From Metabacillus halosaccharovorans (GTDB lineage: Bacteria; Bacillota; Bacilli; Bacillales; Bacillaceae), in the NCBI RefSeq assembly GCF_002019635.1, contig NZ_KV917371.1, positions 2,214,001 to 2,278,000 of the forward strand: a stretch of 64,000 nucleotides of DNA, read 5' to 3'. This document shows positions 51,327 to 60,576 of this stretch, piece by piece. Each line of letters opens with the position of its first letter. Position 1 is the first letter of the stretch. The notes beneath the pieces were generated by a model that worked only from the letters and a program-made list of their open reading frames with translations, ran no database searches and had not been told where the DNA came from. The position numbers were made by a program, and so were the translations under genes.

Positions 51327-52388
51327 TTAGTTAATCATTTTCTGTACTTTATCTATTGACTTCATTAGGGTTAAATCCCGTTTAACATCTTTCGTAATAT
51401 CCTGAAAATCAGCTTTTACTTTATCTCTCCAGTACTTAACCTTTGAGTAATTTGTATACCAATCGTGGTAAGTCGGAGAATGATGTTTGACGTTTTCCCA
51501 GGAAAGAATAAGAGAAGGACTGAATATTTTAGATTGATTTTGGTTTGACGTATATTCATGTGGCCAGTAATCAGAACGAGAACCTGTATGAACATGTTTA
51601 TTGGCAAAATCCAAAATAGAGGAGTATGCTTGTTTTGAAAACAGAATATGATAAAGTTTTTTCCCAATATTAATTCTTGTTTGTACAGATTGAAAGTTGT
51701 GTACTTCGATTCCTGATAAGGAATATTTTCTTAAAAAAGTGTATTTTTTATAAGGAAAAATAACATGGGTAAAACCCATCACTTCTTGTATCATATACAT
51801 AAAATTTTGAAAGATCGCTTGTTTTGTATGGTTTAAAGTCATGAGATGTTTTTCAACATATTGTTGTTCATTTGTAATTAATGCAAATGTCAGAAATGTT
51901 GAAGATAATTTGTTACGGAAAAAAAAAGTCCATATCGGCGTCATAAATGTTGAGACAGAAAACAAAGGTAATAGATGAAAATACGAAATATTATCTTCTA
52001 TGCTTTTTTTATATAGGAGCAGTTGCGGATACGCATCATGAAAAATTAATGAATTAGCACGTTCAAGGAAATGAAAAAGGCTGACTTGCTGGGTAGGAGA
52101 GAGAATGGAAGAGAGTATAGAACTTTTTAAGTCAGTCATATTATATCCGCCATTTCGTGAGACCATATGAGCCAAAAAAGCCCAATGGATCTCTGGATAT
52201 TCCAAATAAAATGAAAGATAAGCATTTGTTCGGGTTATATTATTTTTATTTGCTAACTCTGTTTTATATTTAATAGTAGATATAATCTCTTTTTCTATTT
52301 GTGTTACGATTAATGGAGTTTTGTCTTTGAGTATATCTTTTAAATCTTGTTCGATTGTAGCCATCGGTTCATGGTTTTGTTTTTTCAT
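51327..52388 (-). CDS. yppC: DUF2515 family protein YppC
   Basis: The 353-residue protein contains NITRTNAYLSFYLEYPEIHWAFLAHMVSRNGG (in two halves, ~residues 55-85) and a C-terminal KVKYWRDKVKADF, fitting the DUF2515/YppC family in length and order. AAAGGG precedes the ATG at 52388; the ATG at 52397 leaves no spacer. The function is unknown; it is a spore former gene family. Confidence 0.85.
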   Translation of the reverse strand: MKKQNHEPMATIEQDLKDILKDKTPLIVTQIEKEIISTIKYKTELANKNNITRTNAYLSFYLEYPEIHWAFLAHMVSRNGGYNMTDLKSSILSSILSPTQQVSLFHFLERANSLIFHDAYPQLLLYKKSIEDNISYFHLLPLFSVSTFMTPIWTFFFRNKLSSTFLTFALITNEQQYVEKHLMTLNHTKQAIFQNFMYMIQEVMGFTHVIFPYKKYTFLRKYSLSGIEVHNFQSVQTRINIGKKLYHILFSKQAYSSILDFANKHVHTGSRSDYWPHEYTSNQNQSKIFSPSLILSWENVKHHSPTYHDWYTNYSKVKYWRDKVKADFQDITKDVKRDLTLMKSIDKVQKMIN

Positions 52389-52530
52389 ATTTGTCATCCC
52401 TTTAATGAGATATAACCTAATTCTCTACATTTGTATGGGAGTTTAATAAAAAATGTGAAACTTTTGTTTATCCGTGTCGTATATAAAGGAGAATAAATGA
52501 TCAATTTGAACATAAAGAGAGGGATTCAAC

Positions 52531-52710
52531 ATGTTAAAAAAGATCCTAAAGTCATTCATATCAAATAAACACTCTCATTCTTATCGAAAGTATAGTTCAA
52601 GCGACTTTAAACGTTCAAGCTATAAACACCGTCATCCATCAAAATATGGTCATCATGATTACAAGAAAAGACACGGATCAAGCAGTTTTTTTAGTTCCTA
52701 TAGCAGCTAA
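52531..52710 (+). CDS. Small basic Ser/His/Tyr-rich peptide overlapping the kinase gene
   Basis: AGAGAGGG precedes ATG 52531. The 59-residue product has a short helical start (MLKKILKSFIS) and then a disordered Ser/Lys/His/Tyr/Arg-rich sequence (SYRKYSSSDFKRSSYKHRH, ending SSSFFSSYSS). Its TAA shares its last base with the kinase ATG (TAATG), so the two are translationally coupled. Many Ser and Tyr residues make it a conceivable kinase substrate. No family recognised. Confidence 0.7.
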   Translation: MLKKILKSFISNKHSHSYRKYSSSDFKRSSYKHRHPSKYGHHDYKKRHGSSSFFSSYSS

Positions 52711-53507
52711 TGAACGTTTTGCTGAATAAATGGATCGAGCTTGTAGAAAAACCCCTTACTCCCTTATCAATTGTAGAAAATAAATATGTGATAACCGAAA
52801 TTCTGGGTAAAGGAAGTTATGGTTTTACGTATCTAGTTGAAGATGAACAGAAAAATCAAAAAGTACTAAAACAGTTAAGAAAATACAAGAGGCTCGATCG
52901 GGCCGGAAGTAGGGCATTTGACCGAGAAGCTTTCATATTAAGTAATTTTCAACATCCTGCTTTTCCTCAACTTTTTGAAAAGTTTGAGGATGTAAGTCAA
53001 AAGAAATTTATTGTCATGGAGTATAAGAAGGGTAAAACATATGAGCAATTAATTTTTGATGATGGTGTAAAGTATACCGAAAAAGAGGCGTTAGTAGAAC
53101 TTTATCATGTTCTTGGACTTGTGAAGATTATCCATGAAAAGGGATATGTACATCGGGATCTTCGAATCCCCAATATATTAAAACATGAAAACACCCATTA
53201 TATTATTGATTTTGGATTAGCTAGGAAAAGAACTGACCAGATTGCAAACGAAGAGAAGTTAAATCGATTAGACAAAAAATTGTTTCGGGAGATTAGTTAT
53301 AAAAGTGACTTTTATGCTCTAGGTCATTTTCTATTATTCTTACTATATTCTTCATTTGAACCTGAAACATCTAAAAAGAAAACATGGGAAGAGGAATTGA
53401 CCATTACAAGTAATTGTAAAGAGATTTTACGAAAAATGCTGCAATTGGATACGGCGTACGAAGAAGTGGATCAGGTCTTAAAAGATGTGGGGAATTGTCT
53501 TTATTAG
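52710..53507 (+). CDS. Minimal eukaryotic-type Ser/Thr protein kinase (YbdM-like)
   Basis: The 265-residue protein is a bare kinase domain: glycine loop LGKGSYGFTYLV (~residue 31), Lys in QKVLKQLRKY (~52), HRDLRIPN catalytic loop (~149) and IDFGLA (~167). The loop has Arg where most have Lys (HRDLRxxN instead of HRDLKxxN). It has no transmembrane or sensor part, as in YbdM of B. subtilis. It overlaps a basic peptide gene upstream and is followed after 11 bases by spo0M. Confidence 0.88.
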   Translation: MNVLLNKWIELVEKPLTPLSIVENKYVITEILGKGSYGFTYLVEDEQKNQKVLKQLRKYKRLDRAGSRAFDREAFILSNFQHPAFPQLFEKFEDVSQKKFIVMEYKKGKTYEQLIFDDGVKYTEKEALVELYHVLGLVKIIHEKGYVHRDLRIPNILKHENTHYIIDFGLARKRTDQIANEEKLNRLDKKLFREISYKSDFYALGHFLLFLLYSSFEPETSKKKTWEEELTITSNCKEILRKMLQLDTAYEEVDQVLKDVGNCLY

Positions 53508-53518
53508 GGAGGGATACA

Positions 53519-54289
53519 ATGTCTTTTTTCAATAAAATATTAGCTAGTGTTGGGATTGGATCTGCTAAGGTCGATGCAAAACTATCAGATTCAATTATCA
53601 AAGTCGGGGACAAAGTCAAAGGAATTATTGAAGTAAAAGGAGGAAACATCGAACAATCAATTGATGAAATTTATCTGACAATTAACACAAATTATGAAAA
53701 AGAAGAAGATGATAAAGTCGTTCACAAACAAGCAGTCATTGCAAAGGTGAAGCTGAATGAACCGTTTGTTATTATGCCAGGTGAAACAAAAACAATTCCT
53801 TTCACATTTGAGCTGCCTTTGGATACTCCATTAACCGTTGGATCCTCAAAGGTTTGGTTGCAAACAGGAGTTGATATTAAGGGTTCTATAGATCCGACAG
53901 ATCGGGATATCATTAAAATTGAACCACATCCTTTGATGGAAAAAACAATTAGTGCACTAAGTGAACTTGGATTTTCACTTAGAAATGTAAAAAATGAAGC
54001 TGCTTCATATAAGGTACGGAAAAGATTACCGTTTGTACAGGAATTTGAATTTATTCCAACAGCAGGTCAATTTAAAAAAAGTTTAGATGAAGTAGAAATC
54101 ATGTTTTCTCTACTTAATGAATCAAATATAGAGATTTTTATTGAAGTTGACAGAAAAGCTAGAGGTATTAGCGGTCTCTTTTCTGAAGCCCTAGATTTGG
54201 ATGAGTCATTGGTGAGATTTACTCTTCATGAAAATGAAATAGACAATATAAAGGGAATTTTACTGGATATTTTAAATAAACATAGTTAA
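53519..54289 (+). CDS. spo0M: Sporulation control protein Spo0M
   Basis: The 256-residue protein is an arrestin-like beta-sandwich; the start MSFFNKILASVGIGSAKVDA, the SKVWLQTGVDIKGSIDPTD segment (~residue 105) and the LPFVQEFEFIP-like region (~175) match Spo0M, which affects early sporulation. GGGAGGG places the start at ATG 53519. It appears cotranscribed with the kinase and its peptide. A terminator follows. Confidence 0.94.
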   Translation: MSFFNKILASVGIGSAKVDAKLSDSIIKVGDKVKGIIEVKGGNIEQSIDEIYLTINTNYEKEEDDKVVHKQAVIAKVKLNEPFVIMPGETKTIPFTFELPLDTPLTVGSSKVWLQTGVDIKGSIDPTDRDIIKIEPHPLMEKTISALSELGFSLRNVKNEAASYKVRKRLPFVQEFEFIPTAGQFKKSLDEVEIMFSLLNESNIEIFIEVDRKARGISGLFSEALDLDESLVRFTLHENEIDNIKGILLDILNKHS

Positions 54290-54303
54290 TAAAACATCAG
54301 CAG

Positions 54304-54349
54304 AGCAATTAAAGTGCACAAAATCTTCATGCCCTTTAATTGCTTTTTA
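54304..54349 (+). terminator. Rho-independent terminator
   Basis: AGCAATTAAAG pairs with CTTTAATTGCT, then five T. Confidence 0.85.
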
Positions 54350-54475
54350 TTATTCCGTGAAAATAGGTAAATAGGATTGTTTTTTGCAACAAAAGACTAG
54401 ATACTTTCGTTGTATTTATATTAAGATATTTTTATTTAAGTAAGTTTTTATTAAAGAGTGAGAAGGGGTTAAGGG

Positions 54476-55669
54476 ATGAAGGAGAGCCATACATTACTGT
54501 CAAGAATAAAGTCGAAAGAGAGGAGAAAGCGTAGAAGATTAAAAAAAGCATACAGAAGAATGCTTACAATCATTTGTTTTGGCATCATTTTCCTTACAGT
54601 ATACAATTACATAAATTCTGATAAACAGGGTGAACCAGTCACAATAAATGAACCCGAAGAAGCAAAAATAATCGATCAGGAAAAAGAACCAGTAAAAGAA
54701 CAAATAAATCAACCGAAAACAACCATAACAATAAGTGCAGCTGGTGACTTCACATTAGGAAGAGATGAAACGTATGATTATCAGGGGTCATTTGTTGATG
54801 TAGCTACTCAAAAAGGTTTGTCCTATTTTTTAGAAGGGTTGGATTCCTTATTTTTAAATGATGATTTTACTACAGTGAACCTTGAAACAACATTAACAAA
54901 TTCATCTGAAAAGGCAAATAAGACCTTTCGCTTTAAAGGTGATCCAGAATATGCTGAAATTTTAAAAATGGGTGGAATTGAAGCCGTAAATTTAGCCAAC
55001 AACCATATATTCGATTACTTACAGCAGGGCTATGATGATACGAAGACTGCACTAGAAAATAAAAAGATTGGATACTTCGGGTATGAAGACTCTTACATAA
55101 CAGAAGTGAAAGGTGTGAAAATAGGCGCTTTAGGCTTTGAAGGGTGGCAGGATACTCAAGAGATACGCACTCAAATTAAGGAAAGTATTCATGAATTGAG
55201 AGGTCAAGGGGCACAAATTATATTGATTCACTTTCATTGGGGAGATGAAAAGCAGTATGTACCAAATGATACTCAAATCTCATTAGCTAAATTCAGTATT
55301 GATTCTGGTGCAGATCTAATACTTGGCCATCACCCGCATGTTGTTCAGGGAATTGAAGAGTATAAAGGGAAGTTTATCGTATATAGTTTGGGGAACTTTA
55401 TGTTCGGTGGAAATAAAAACCCATCTGATAAGGATACATTTGTTTTTCAGCAAAAATTTTATATCGAAAATGGAAAGTTAAATGAAAAAAAAGAGATTAA
55501 TGTGATTCCATTTTCAATATCATCTGTGTCTACACACAACGATTATCAACCGACATTGCTAACTGGAATAGAACATGAAAGAGTAAAGGAAAAAATTATC
55601 CTTTATTCAGATCAAATATCCAATTCGGAGTGGCTTGTCTACGAGAAAGATTTGGTGACATCTGAATAA
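54476..55669 (+). CDS. CapA/PgsA-type metallophosphoesterase-like membrane protein
   Basis: The 397-residue protein has a basic N-terminus, a transmembrane helix (~residues 27-46) and an extracellular CapA domain: AAGDFTLGRDE (~85), NLETTLTN (~137), NLANNHIFDY (~170), HFHWGDEKQY (~255) and LGHHPHVVQG (~287). CapA/PgsA proteins act in poly-gamma-glutamate export or anchoring. No pgsBC genes are nearby, so its substrate may differ. AAGGGGTTAAGGG precedes the ATG. Confidence 0.9.
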   Translation: MKESHTLLSRIKSKERRKRRRLKKAYRRMLTIICFGIIFLTVYNYINSDKQGEPVTINEPEEAKIIDQEKEPVKEQINQPKTTITISAAGDFTLGRDETYDYQGSFVDVATQKGLSYFLEGLDSLFLNDDFTTVNLETTLTNSSEKANKTFRFKGDPEYAEILKMGGIEAVNLANNHIFDYLQQGYDDTKTALENKKIGYFGYEDSYITEVKGVKIGALGFEGWQDTQEIRTQIKESIHELRGQGAQIILIHFHWGDEKQYVPNDTQISLAKFSIDSGADLILGHHPHVVQGIEEYKGKFIVYSLGNFMFGGNKNPSDKDTFVFQQKFYIENGKLNEKKEINVIPFSISSVSTHNDYQPTLLTGIEHERVKEKIILYSDQISNSEWLVYEKDLVTSE

Positions 55670-55812
55670 AATAGCATTGAATTGTCGTACTTAACAAAAA
55701 AGGTAATTTAGGTATAATAGAATAAGTGAGTAAAATTGACAAGTGTTTGCTAATCCAAACGTTTGAGTCTTACAGAATTGATAGATTTAATCTTTGAAAG
55801 TGAGTGTTCATT

Positions 55813-56532
55813 ATGGGTCGTAAATGGAATAATATTAAAGAAAAGAAAGCTTCAAAAGATGCTAATACGAGTCGTATTTATGCAAAATTTGGTCGTGAAA
55901 TTTATGTAGTAGCAAGACAAGGAGAGCCAGATCCAGAAGCAAATCAAGCATTAAAAGTAGTTCTTGAGCGAGCAAAAACATATAATGTCCCAAAGGCAAT
56001 CATTGATCGTGCAATTGAAAAAGCAAAGGGCGGGGCAGAAGAAAACTATGATGAGCTACGCTATGAAGGCTTTGGACCAAATGGTTCGATGGTCATTGTA
56101 GATGCTCTAACGAATAATGTGAACCGTACAGCTTCTGATGTTCGGGCAGCATTTGGTAAGAATGGCGGGAATATGGGTGTGAGCGGTTCTGTAGCTTATA
56201 TGTTTGATGCAACAGCTGTTATTGGGATTGAAGGTAAATCCTCTGATGAAGTGCTTGAAATATTAATGGAACAGGATATCGATGTTCGAGATATTCTTGA
56301 AGAAGATGAGTCTGTTATCGTTTATTCTGAACCAGATCAATTTCATTCTGTACAAGAAGCTTTTAAAACAGTGGGAATAACAGAATTTACAGTAGCTGAG
56401 TTAACGATGCTTGCACAAAACGATATTACATTACCTGAAGAAGCGAAAGTCCAATTTGAAAAAATGATTGATGCACTAGAAGATTTAGAAGATGTTAGAC
56501 AGGTTTATCACAATGTAGATTTAAGTGAATAA
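55813..56532 (+). CDS. yeeI: YebC/PmpR family protein YeeI
   Basis: The 239-residue protein [20 protein letters not shown]... with [20 protein letters not shown] and the three-domain YebC plan is nearly identical to B. subtilis YeeI. The family includes transcription regulators and factors that relieve ribosome stalling. ATG 55813 gives the conserved N-terminus; the GTG 55804 is unlikely. Confidence 0.94.
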   Translation: MGRKWNNIKEKKASKDANTSRIYAKFGREIYVVARQGEPDPEANQALKVVLERAKTYNVPKAIIDRAIEKAKGGAEENYDELRYEGFGPNGSMVIVDALTNNVNRTASDVRAAFGKNGGNMGVSGSVAYMFDATAVIGIEGKSSDEVLEILMEQDIDVRDILEEDESVIVYSEPDQFHSVQEAFKTVGITEFTVAELTMLAQNDITLPEEAKVQFEKMIDALEDLEDVRQVYHNVDLSE

Positions 56533-56538
56533 TTTTTT

Positions 56539-56571
56539 AGCAGACCTTTAAATAATAAGGTCTGCTTTTTT
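56539..56571 (+). terminator. Rho-independent terminator
   Basis: AGCAGACCTT pairs with AAGGTCTGCT, then T-run. Confidence 0.9.
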
Positions 56572-56661
56572 ATATATTGAAAAAAGCTTCAGCGTTGGAA
56601 TGCAAATCCTTTTTTTAGTTAAACTAATAACTGCTTTAAAATTCTTTATGGAGGGTCTTAT

Positions 56662-56802
56662 ATGTCGAAAAAAAAGAATTCACCTTCTTCAGAAGTAGAT
56701 CAAAAAAAACTTGTGGATGATAAGGCAAAAGCGGCTAGAGAAAATAACTTTGAAGATCAGCACATTCGACGAGTAACGCCAAATGGAGCAGATGGTCAAT
56801 AA
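56662..56802 (+). CDS. Small hydrophilic (spore-type) protein
   Basis: GGAGGG precedes ATG 56662. The 46-residue product (MSKKKNSPSSEVDQKKLVDD..., ending HIRRVTPNGADGQ) is charged and without hydrophobic core, as in minor SASP-like proteins. Not identified. It leads directly into a second gene of the same kind. Confidence 0.6.
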   Translation: MSKKKNSPSSEVDQKKLVDDKAKAARENNFEDQHIRRVTPNGADGQ

Positions 56803-56845
56803 GATCAGATTCTAGAAGAAAAAGACTGGAATGAGGTGTAAGTAG

Positions 56846-56986
56846 ATGGCGAAGAAGCATCACAATAGTCCTGAACAAAAGGCAGTAATGGCCAACAAAA
56901 AAGATACTGAAATGGGAAGTGAATATGCCTACAAGTCAAAACCGGCTCCTGGGCATAAAGAACAAGCTAAGCACAAGAAAGTATAA
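56846..56986 (+). CDS. Small hydrophilic (spore-type) protein
   Basis: GAGGTG precedes ATG 56846. The 46-residue product (MAKKHHNSPEQKAVMANKKD..., ending KEQAKHKKV) is very basic and hydrophilic. It lies 43 bases downstream of a similar gene in the same direction and is closed by a hairpin. Spore role inferred from composition only. Confidence 0.6.
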   Translation: MAKKHHNSPEQKAVMANKKDTEMGSEYAYKSKPAPGHKEQAKHKKV

Positions 56987-57045
56987 ATAACTACCATATA
57001 AAAAGGTCAGGTCTTCTTAATTAAAGAATATAGTCCTTTAAAAAT

Positions 57046-57087
57046 AAGGTCTAAATCTTTTTGCTAGTAGATTTGGCCTTTTTCTTT
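57046..57087 (+). terminator. Probable terminator
   Basis: AAGGTCTAAATCT pairs imperfectly with AGATTTGGCCTT, then T-rich. An outer AAAAAGG (56999) can pair with the same T-rich end, giving a longer alternative stem. Confidence 0.6.
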
Positions 57088-57194
57088 TGAAGTAAACGAA
57101 ATAATAAGCAAGGTATGATATAGCTTTCCTTTACTTTCATTTTATGGCATGATCGTAAATAATGCCTATGGATTGGATAGGAGGAAAGAATAGA

Positions 57195-57806
57195 ATGATG
57201 ATAATGGTAGTGGTTGCTTTACTTTTATTTTGTTTCTGTGCAATGGTTTATTCTGTAGAGTTTTTCTCTACAATCGATGTGAACGTAACCTTGTTTTTTG
57301 AGCAGGTCAGGTTACCGCTTGCAACAGATCTTTTTTTATTCGTATCGGATATAGGATCGATTAAGTATGCATTGCCTATTTGTATTGGTGTTGCCATCTT
57401 TTTATTATATAAACGGAAATGGATAGATGCTGTTTTGTTATTTATTCTATTCTTTACGGTTAGACAAATGAACTACTTGCTTAAGGAATTATTTTTACGT
57501 GAACGTCCTACATATGATGCCGTTTACCAGGCAACACATTATAGTTTCCCTAGTGGACATTCTATGAATTCTGCAGCAATTTATGGGTTTTTATGTTATT
57601 TAATTCTTTCTCATTTTATAAAACGGGAAGAGCAAAAATTGCTAGCTATAACGATGACTATTTGTCTCGTCATGTTAATAGGTGTTAGTAGAATTTATCT
57701 AGGAGTACATTATTTAACAGATGTACTAGCTGGATGGAGTGCAGGGTTTGTTTGGTTTATGTTATTTAGAACGATTAGAACTACTATGCTTGTTACAAAG
57801 TCTTAA
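57195..57806 (+). CDS. yodM: PAP2 family phosphatase YodM
   Basis: The 203-residue membrane protein has about six helices and the three PAP2 motifs: KELFLRERP (~residue 97), PSGHS (~120) and SRIYLGVHYLTDV (~170). It dephosphorylates lipid phosphates such as phosphatidylglycerophosphate or undecaprenyl diphosphate; B. subtilis YodM was reported to act on the former. GAGGAAAG points to ATG 57195. yodL follows. Confidence 0.92.
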   Translation: MMIMVVVALLLFCFCAMVYSVEFFSTIDVNVTLFFEQVRLPLATDLFLFVSDIGSIKYALPICIGVAIFLLYKRKWIDAVLLFILFFTVRQMNYLLKELFLRERPTYDAVYQATHYSFPSGHSMNSAAIYGFLCYLILSHFIKREEQKLLAITMTICLVMLIGVSRIYLGVHYLTDVLAGWSAGFVWFMLFRTIRTTMLVTKS

Positions 57807-57940
57807 TAGAAAAGCTTTAAGGAATTAAATTATGTTATTCTAATGATTTCGACAAAAAAAGCGGTTTTTATCTAAAGGAATCTTTCGAGTAAGTGGCTAA
57901 TTATTATAATAATAATACTTAAGCGAAGGAGAGAGAAACC

Positions 57941-58249
57941 GTGTATACCTTACTATTAAAAAAAAGAATCACTTCATATGATGTGACCATTTTTCAAACA
58001 CCGAAGTTTGGGGAGAAAAAAGGGTATCAAGATGTTTATCGTTTTGTGATGGAAGGGAATAATCACAAAGATGCATTACAAAAGGTTTTTCAAACTTTCA
58101 ATGTTACAGACCGAATGCCGAATGATTATCAAGCGAGATATTTAAGCACAGGCGATATTGTTCTTATTGATGAAGGAAAAAAGGGGCAATTTTATTATAA
58201 GCTAAATCCACAAGGGTGGAATAAAATTAATCGTATTCATGTTAGATAA
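57941..58249 (+). CDS. yodL: YodL family protein
   Basis: The 102-residue soluble protein (VTIFQTPKFGEKKGYQDVYRF..., YLSTGDIVLIDEGKKGQFYY) matches the YodL family and its gene order next to yodM and deoD. In B. subtilis YodL is made during sporulation and inhibits cell-shape proteins MreB/Mbl when overproduced. GGAGAG precedes the GTG start. Confidence 0.85.
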   Translation: MYTLLLKKRITSYDVTIFQTPKFGEKKGYQDVYRFVMEGNNHKDALQKVFQTFNVTDRMPNDYQARYLSTGDIVLIDEGKKGQFYYKLNPQGWNKINRIHVR

Positions 58250-58263
58250 GCAAATGACGAATA

Positions 58264-58325
58264 GGCAATCGATATCACAAGAAATATCACATTATTGTGA
58301 CCATCGATTACCTTTTCTTTATTTT
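58264..58325 (+). terminator. Bidirectional terminator
   Basis: GGCAATCGAT pairs with ATCGATTACC with one mismatch, enclosing further AT-rich pairing, between convergent genes. Confidence 0.65.
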
Positions 58326-58340
58326 ACTTAACAGTCATAA

Positions 58341-58481
58341 TTAAAGGTTGTTCCCAGGGCCATTCTTTCTTTTGCCTGATGTATGTTCCTTTACATGAGC
58401 TGTTTCTTCAGCTTCTAAAACAGCAGGTGAAATATGGTTGTTTTTCTTTGGTGTATTTCGATTTCGATGTTTTTTCCCCAT
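58341..58481 (-). CDS. Small hydrophilic (spore-type) protein
   Basis: On the minus strand GGAGATG precedes an ATG at 58481. The 46-residue product (MGKKHRNRNTPKKNNHISPA..., ending GKRKNGPGNNL) is basic and hydrophilic. It follows 58494-58631 by 12 bases, so the two are cotranscribed. Spore association is inferred. Confidence 0.6.
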   Translation of the reverse strand: MGKKHRNRNTPKKNNHISPAVLEAEETAHVKEHTSGKRKNGPGNNL

Positions 58482-58493
58482 CAGTACATCTCC

Positions 58494-58631
58494 TTATATT
58501 TCATTTGTTTTATTCGTTGCATGTGTTTTTTGTTTTCTTGGTTTTTTAGATTCATGTGGTTGTGTTCCATTTCTAGAACCAGGGTTAGTTTCATTTGCAT
58601 ATTGAATCGCTTGTTCTAATTTTTTTTTCAT
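58494..58631 (-). CDS. Small hydrophilic (spore-type) protein
   Basis: AGGAGGG precedes an ATG at 58631. The 45-residue product starts MKKKLEQAIQYANETNPGSR and ends KTHATNKTNEI; the QAIQYANETNPGSRNG segment resembles the Asn/Gly-Ser-rich start of several minor spore proteins. First gene of a two-gene unit. Confidence 0.6.
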   Translation of the reverse strand: MKKKLEQAIQYANETNPGSRNGTQPHESKKPRKQKTHATNKTNEI

Positions 58632-58820
58632 TTCGTTTCCCTCCTAAAGAGATTACGGTTATATCTTTTCCCAATGTTATAAAGCTATAGCTGACAATAA
58701 ATGTATTGCATTTTTTTAGAAAGATAGAAAATGGTAATATTGAAAAAATTTAATTGTCTTATCAAGATATGATATAGTAAATGAGAAATGGGTTTATCAT
58801 TCTCTCTAGGAGGTTTAAAA

Positions 58821-59528
58821 ATGAGCGTACATATTGGTGCAAAAGAAAATGAAATAGCTGAAACAGTATTATTACCAGGGGATCCATTACGTGCAAAGTA
58901 TATTGCCGAAACATTCTTGGAAGATGTGACCTGTTATAATGAAGTTCGCGGAATGCTTGGTTTTACAGGAACATATAAGGGTGAAAGAATCTCTGTTCAA
59001 GGTACTGGAATGGGTGTGCCATCTATTTCTATATACATAAATGAACTTATGAATAGTTACGGAGTACAACAATTAATACGTGTTGGTACTTGTGGAGCTA
59101 TTCAAAAAGATGTAAAAGTTAGGGACGTCATTTTAGCAATGAGTGCATCGACCGATTCTCAAATGAATAGACTTACATTTGGCGGCGTAGACTATGCCCC
59201 AACTGCAAACTTCGATTTATTGAAGAAAGCTTATGATGCAGGGCTCGAGAAAGGTCTAAATTTAAAAGTGGGAAATGTATTTACAGCAGATATGTTCTAC
59301 AATGACAATGCTGAACATGAAAAATGGGCACAATATGGTATTTTAGCAATTGAAATGGAATCAGCTGCACTTTATACACTGGCTTCCAAATACAATCGTA
59401 AAGCGTTATCTGTACTAACTGTAAGTGACCACATTTTAACTGGAGAAGAAACAACTTCAGAAGAACGCCAAACTACGTTTAATGATATGATTATAGTAGC
59501 ACTAGAAGCGGCTATTAAAAAAGGATAA
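58821..59528 (+). CDS. deoD: Purine nucleoside phosphorylase DeoD
   Basis: DeoD cleaves purine (deoxy)nucleosides with phosphate to base and (deoxy)ribose-1-phosphate. The 235-residue hexameric-type enzyme has [14 protein letters not shown] (~residue 17), RVGTCGAIQ (~88) and IEMESAALY with SDHILTGE near the end. AGGAGG points to ATG 58821. With xpt-pbuX and the nucleoside hydrolase it is another purine salvage gene. Confidence 0.97.
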   Translation: MSVHIGAKENEIAETVLLPGDPLRAKYIAETFLEDVTCYNEVRGMLGFTGTYKGERISVQGTGMGVPSISIYINELMNSYGVQQLIRVGTCGAIQKDVKVRDVILAMSASTDSQMNRLTFGGVDYAPTANFDLLKKAYDAGLEKGLNLKVGNVFTADMFYNDNAEHEKWAQYGILAIEMESAALYTLASKYNRKALSVLTVSDHILTGEETTSEERQTTFNDMIIVALEAAIKKG

Positions 59529-59546
59529 TGATCAAAAATATTTCTA

Positions 59547-59575
59547 AAAGTATGCTATTTGCATGCTTTTTTCTT
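59547..59575 (+). terminator. Rho-independent terminator
   Basis: AAAAGTATGC pairs with GCATGCTTTT, then T-run. Confidence 0.85.
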
Positions 59576-59742
59576 TTGGACATTGTTGACCACCCAGTTT
59601 TTTGTCGAAAAGAAAACATTGAATTTACGTTTTAATGTCTAGGTAGAAAGGTAAAGATGTAGGTAGTTACTTAATTATCATTTCTTTAGCTTGTATTTAG
59701 TGTTAAAATAGCTTTGTTATTGAACAAGAATAGGGTGGTACT

Positions 59743-60564
59743 ATGTTTTACAATAAATGGAGCGTTATTTTACTTTTACCGGTCGCTCTTTCGGGTTGTA
59801 CAGATTTTTCTAAATCGATGCCTTTTCTTAGTGGTCAGCAAGGGCAAAACTATACCCAAACTGAACAAATTGAGGATAATGAAGAATTAAATGAACCAAA
59901 AGAAGAAATCGATGAAGATTTTTTATTAGAATCAGAATTTTTCAATCAGGTAAAACAAGTGAATGGCGACAACGTTATTGAAAATCCGACAAATTTACTC
60001 GTAATGGTAAATAAAGATTTTGCTCTTTCTTCTGAATTTGAACCTAATGATTTGGTTGTCCCTGATGTTGAGTTTTCTTTCGGTGATGCGGATGTTCCAC
60101 AAAAATATATTAGAAAAGTAGCAGCTGATGCGTTAGAAGAGCTTTTTGAATTAGCTGAAAAAGATGGAATTGAATTATTAGCTGTGTCCGGTTATAGATC
60201 ATATTCACGTCAAGAAGGAATTTTTAATGTGGAAAAGCAAGATAAGGGTGAAGAATATGCATTGCAAGCTGTTGCACTACCGGGACAAAGTGAGCATCAA
60301 ACCGGATTAGCAATGGATATTTCAAGTCGAAGTGTAAATTTGGAGATTACAGAAGAATTTGGTGATACGAAAGAAGGAAAATGGGTTCAAGAGAATGCTC
60401 ATCGTGCAGGTTTTATTATCCGTTATCCAAAAAATAAAGAATCTCTTACAGGCTATCAATATGAACCATGGCATTTGCGTTATGTCGGAAAAGAAAAAGC
60501 AACTATTATGTATGAAAAGGATTTAACATTAGAAGAGTACTTTCTAAAAGTGAAAAAGATATAA
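59743..60564 (+). CDS. yodJ: D-alanyl-D-alanine carboxypeptidase-type lipoprotein YodJ
   Basis: The 273-residue protein has a lipobox LSGCTDF, an acidic linker, and an M15B/VanY domain with SGYRSYSRQ (~residue 150), SEHQTGLAMDIS (zinc His and Asp, ~184) and EPWHLRYVG (~245). It trims D-Ala from peptidoglycan stem peptides at the outer membrane face. In B. subtilis yodJ is also beside deoD. The ATG follows AGGGTGG. Confidence 0.93.
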   Translation: MFYNKWSVILLLPVALSGCTDFSKSMPFLSGQQGQNYTQTEQIEDNEELNEPKEEIDEDFLLESEFFNQVKQVNGDNVIENPTNLLVMVNKDFALSSEFEPNDLVVPDVEFSFGDADVPQKYIRKVAADALEELFELAEKDGIELLAVSGYRSYSRQEGIFNVEKQDKGEEYALQAVALPGQSEHQTGLAMDISSRSVNLEITEEFGDTKEGKWVQENAHRAGFIIRYPKNKESLTGYQYEPWHLRYVGKEKATIMYEKDLTLEEYFLKVKKI

Positions 60565-60576
60565 CGGTGATATAGT

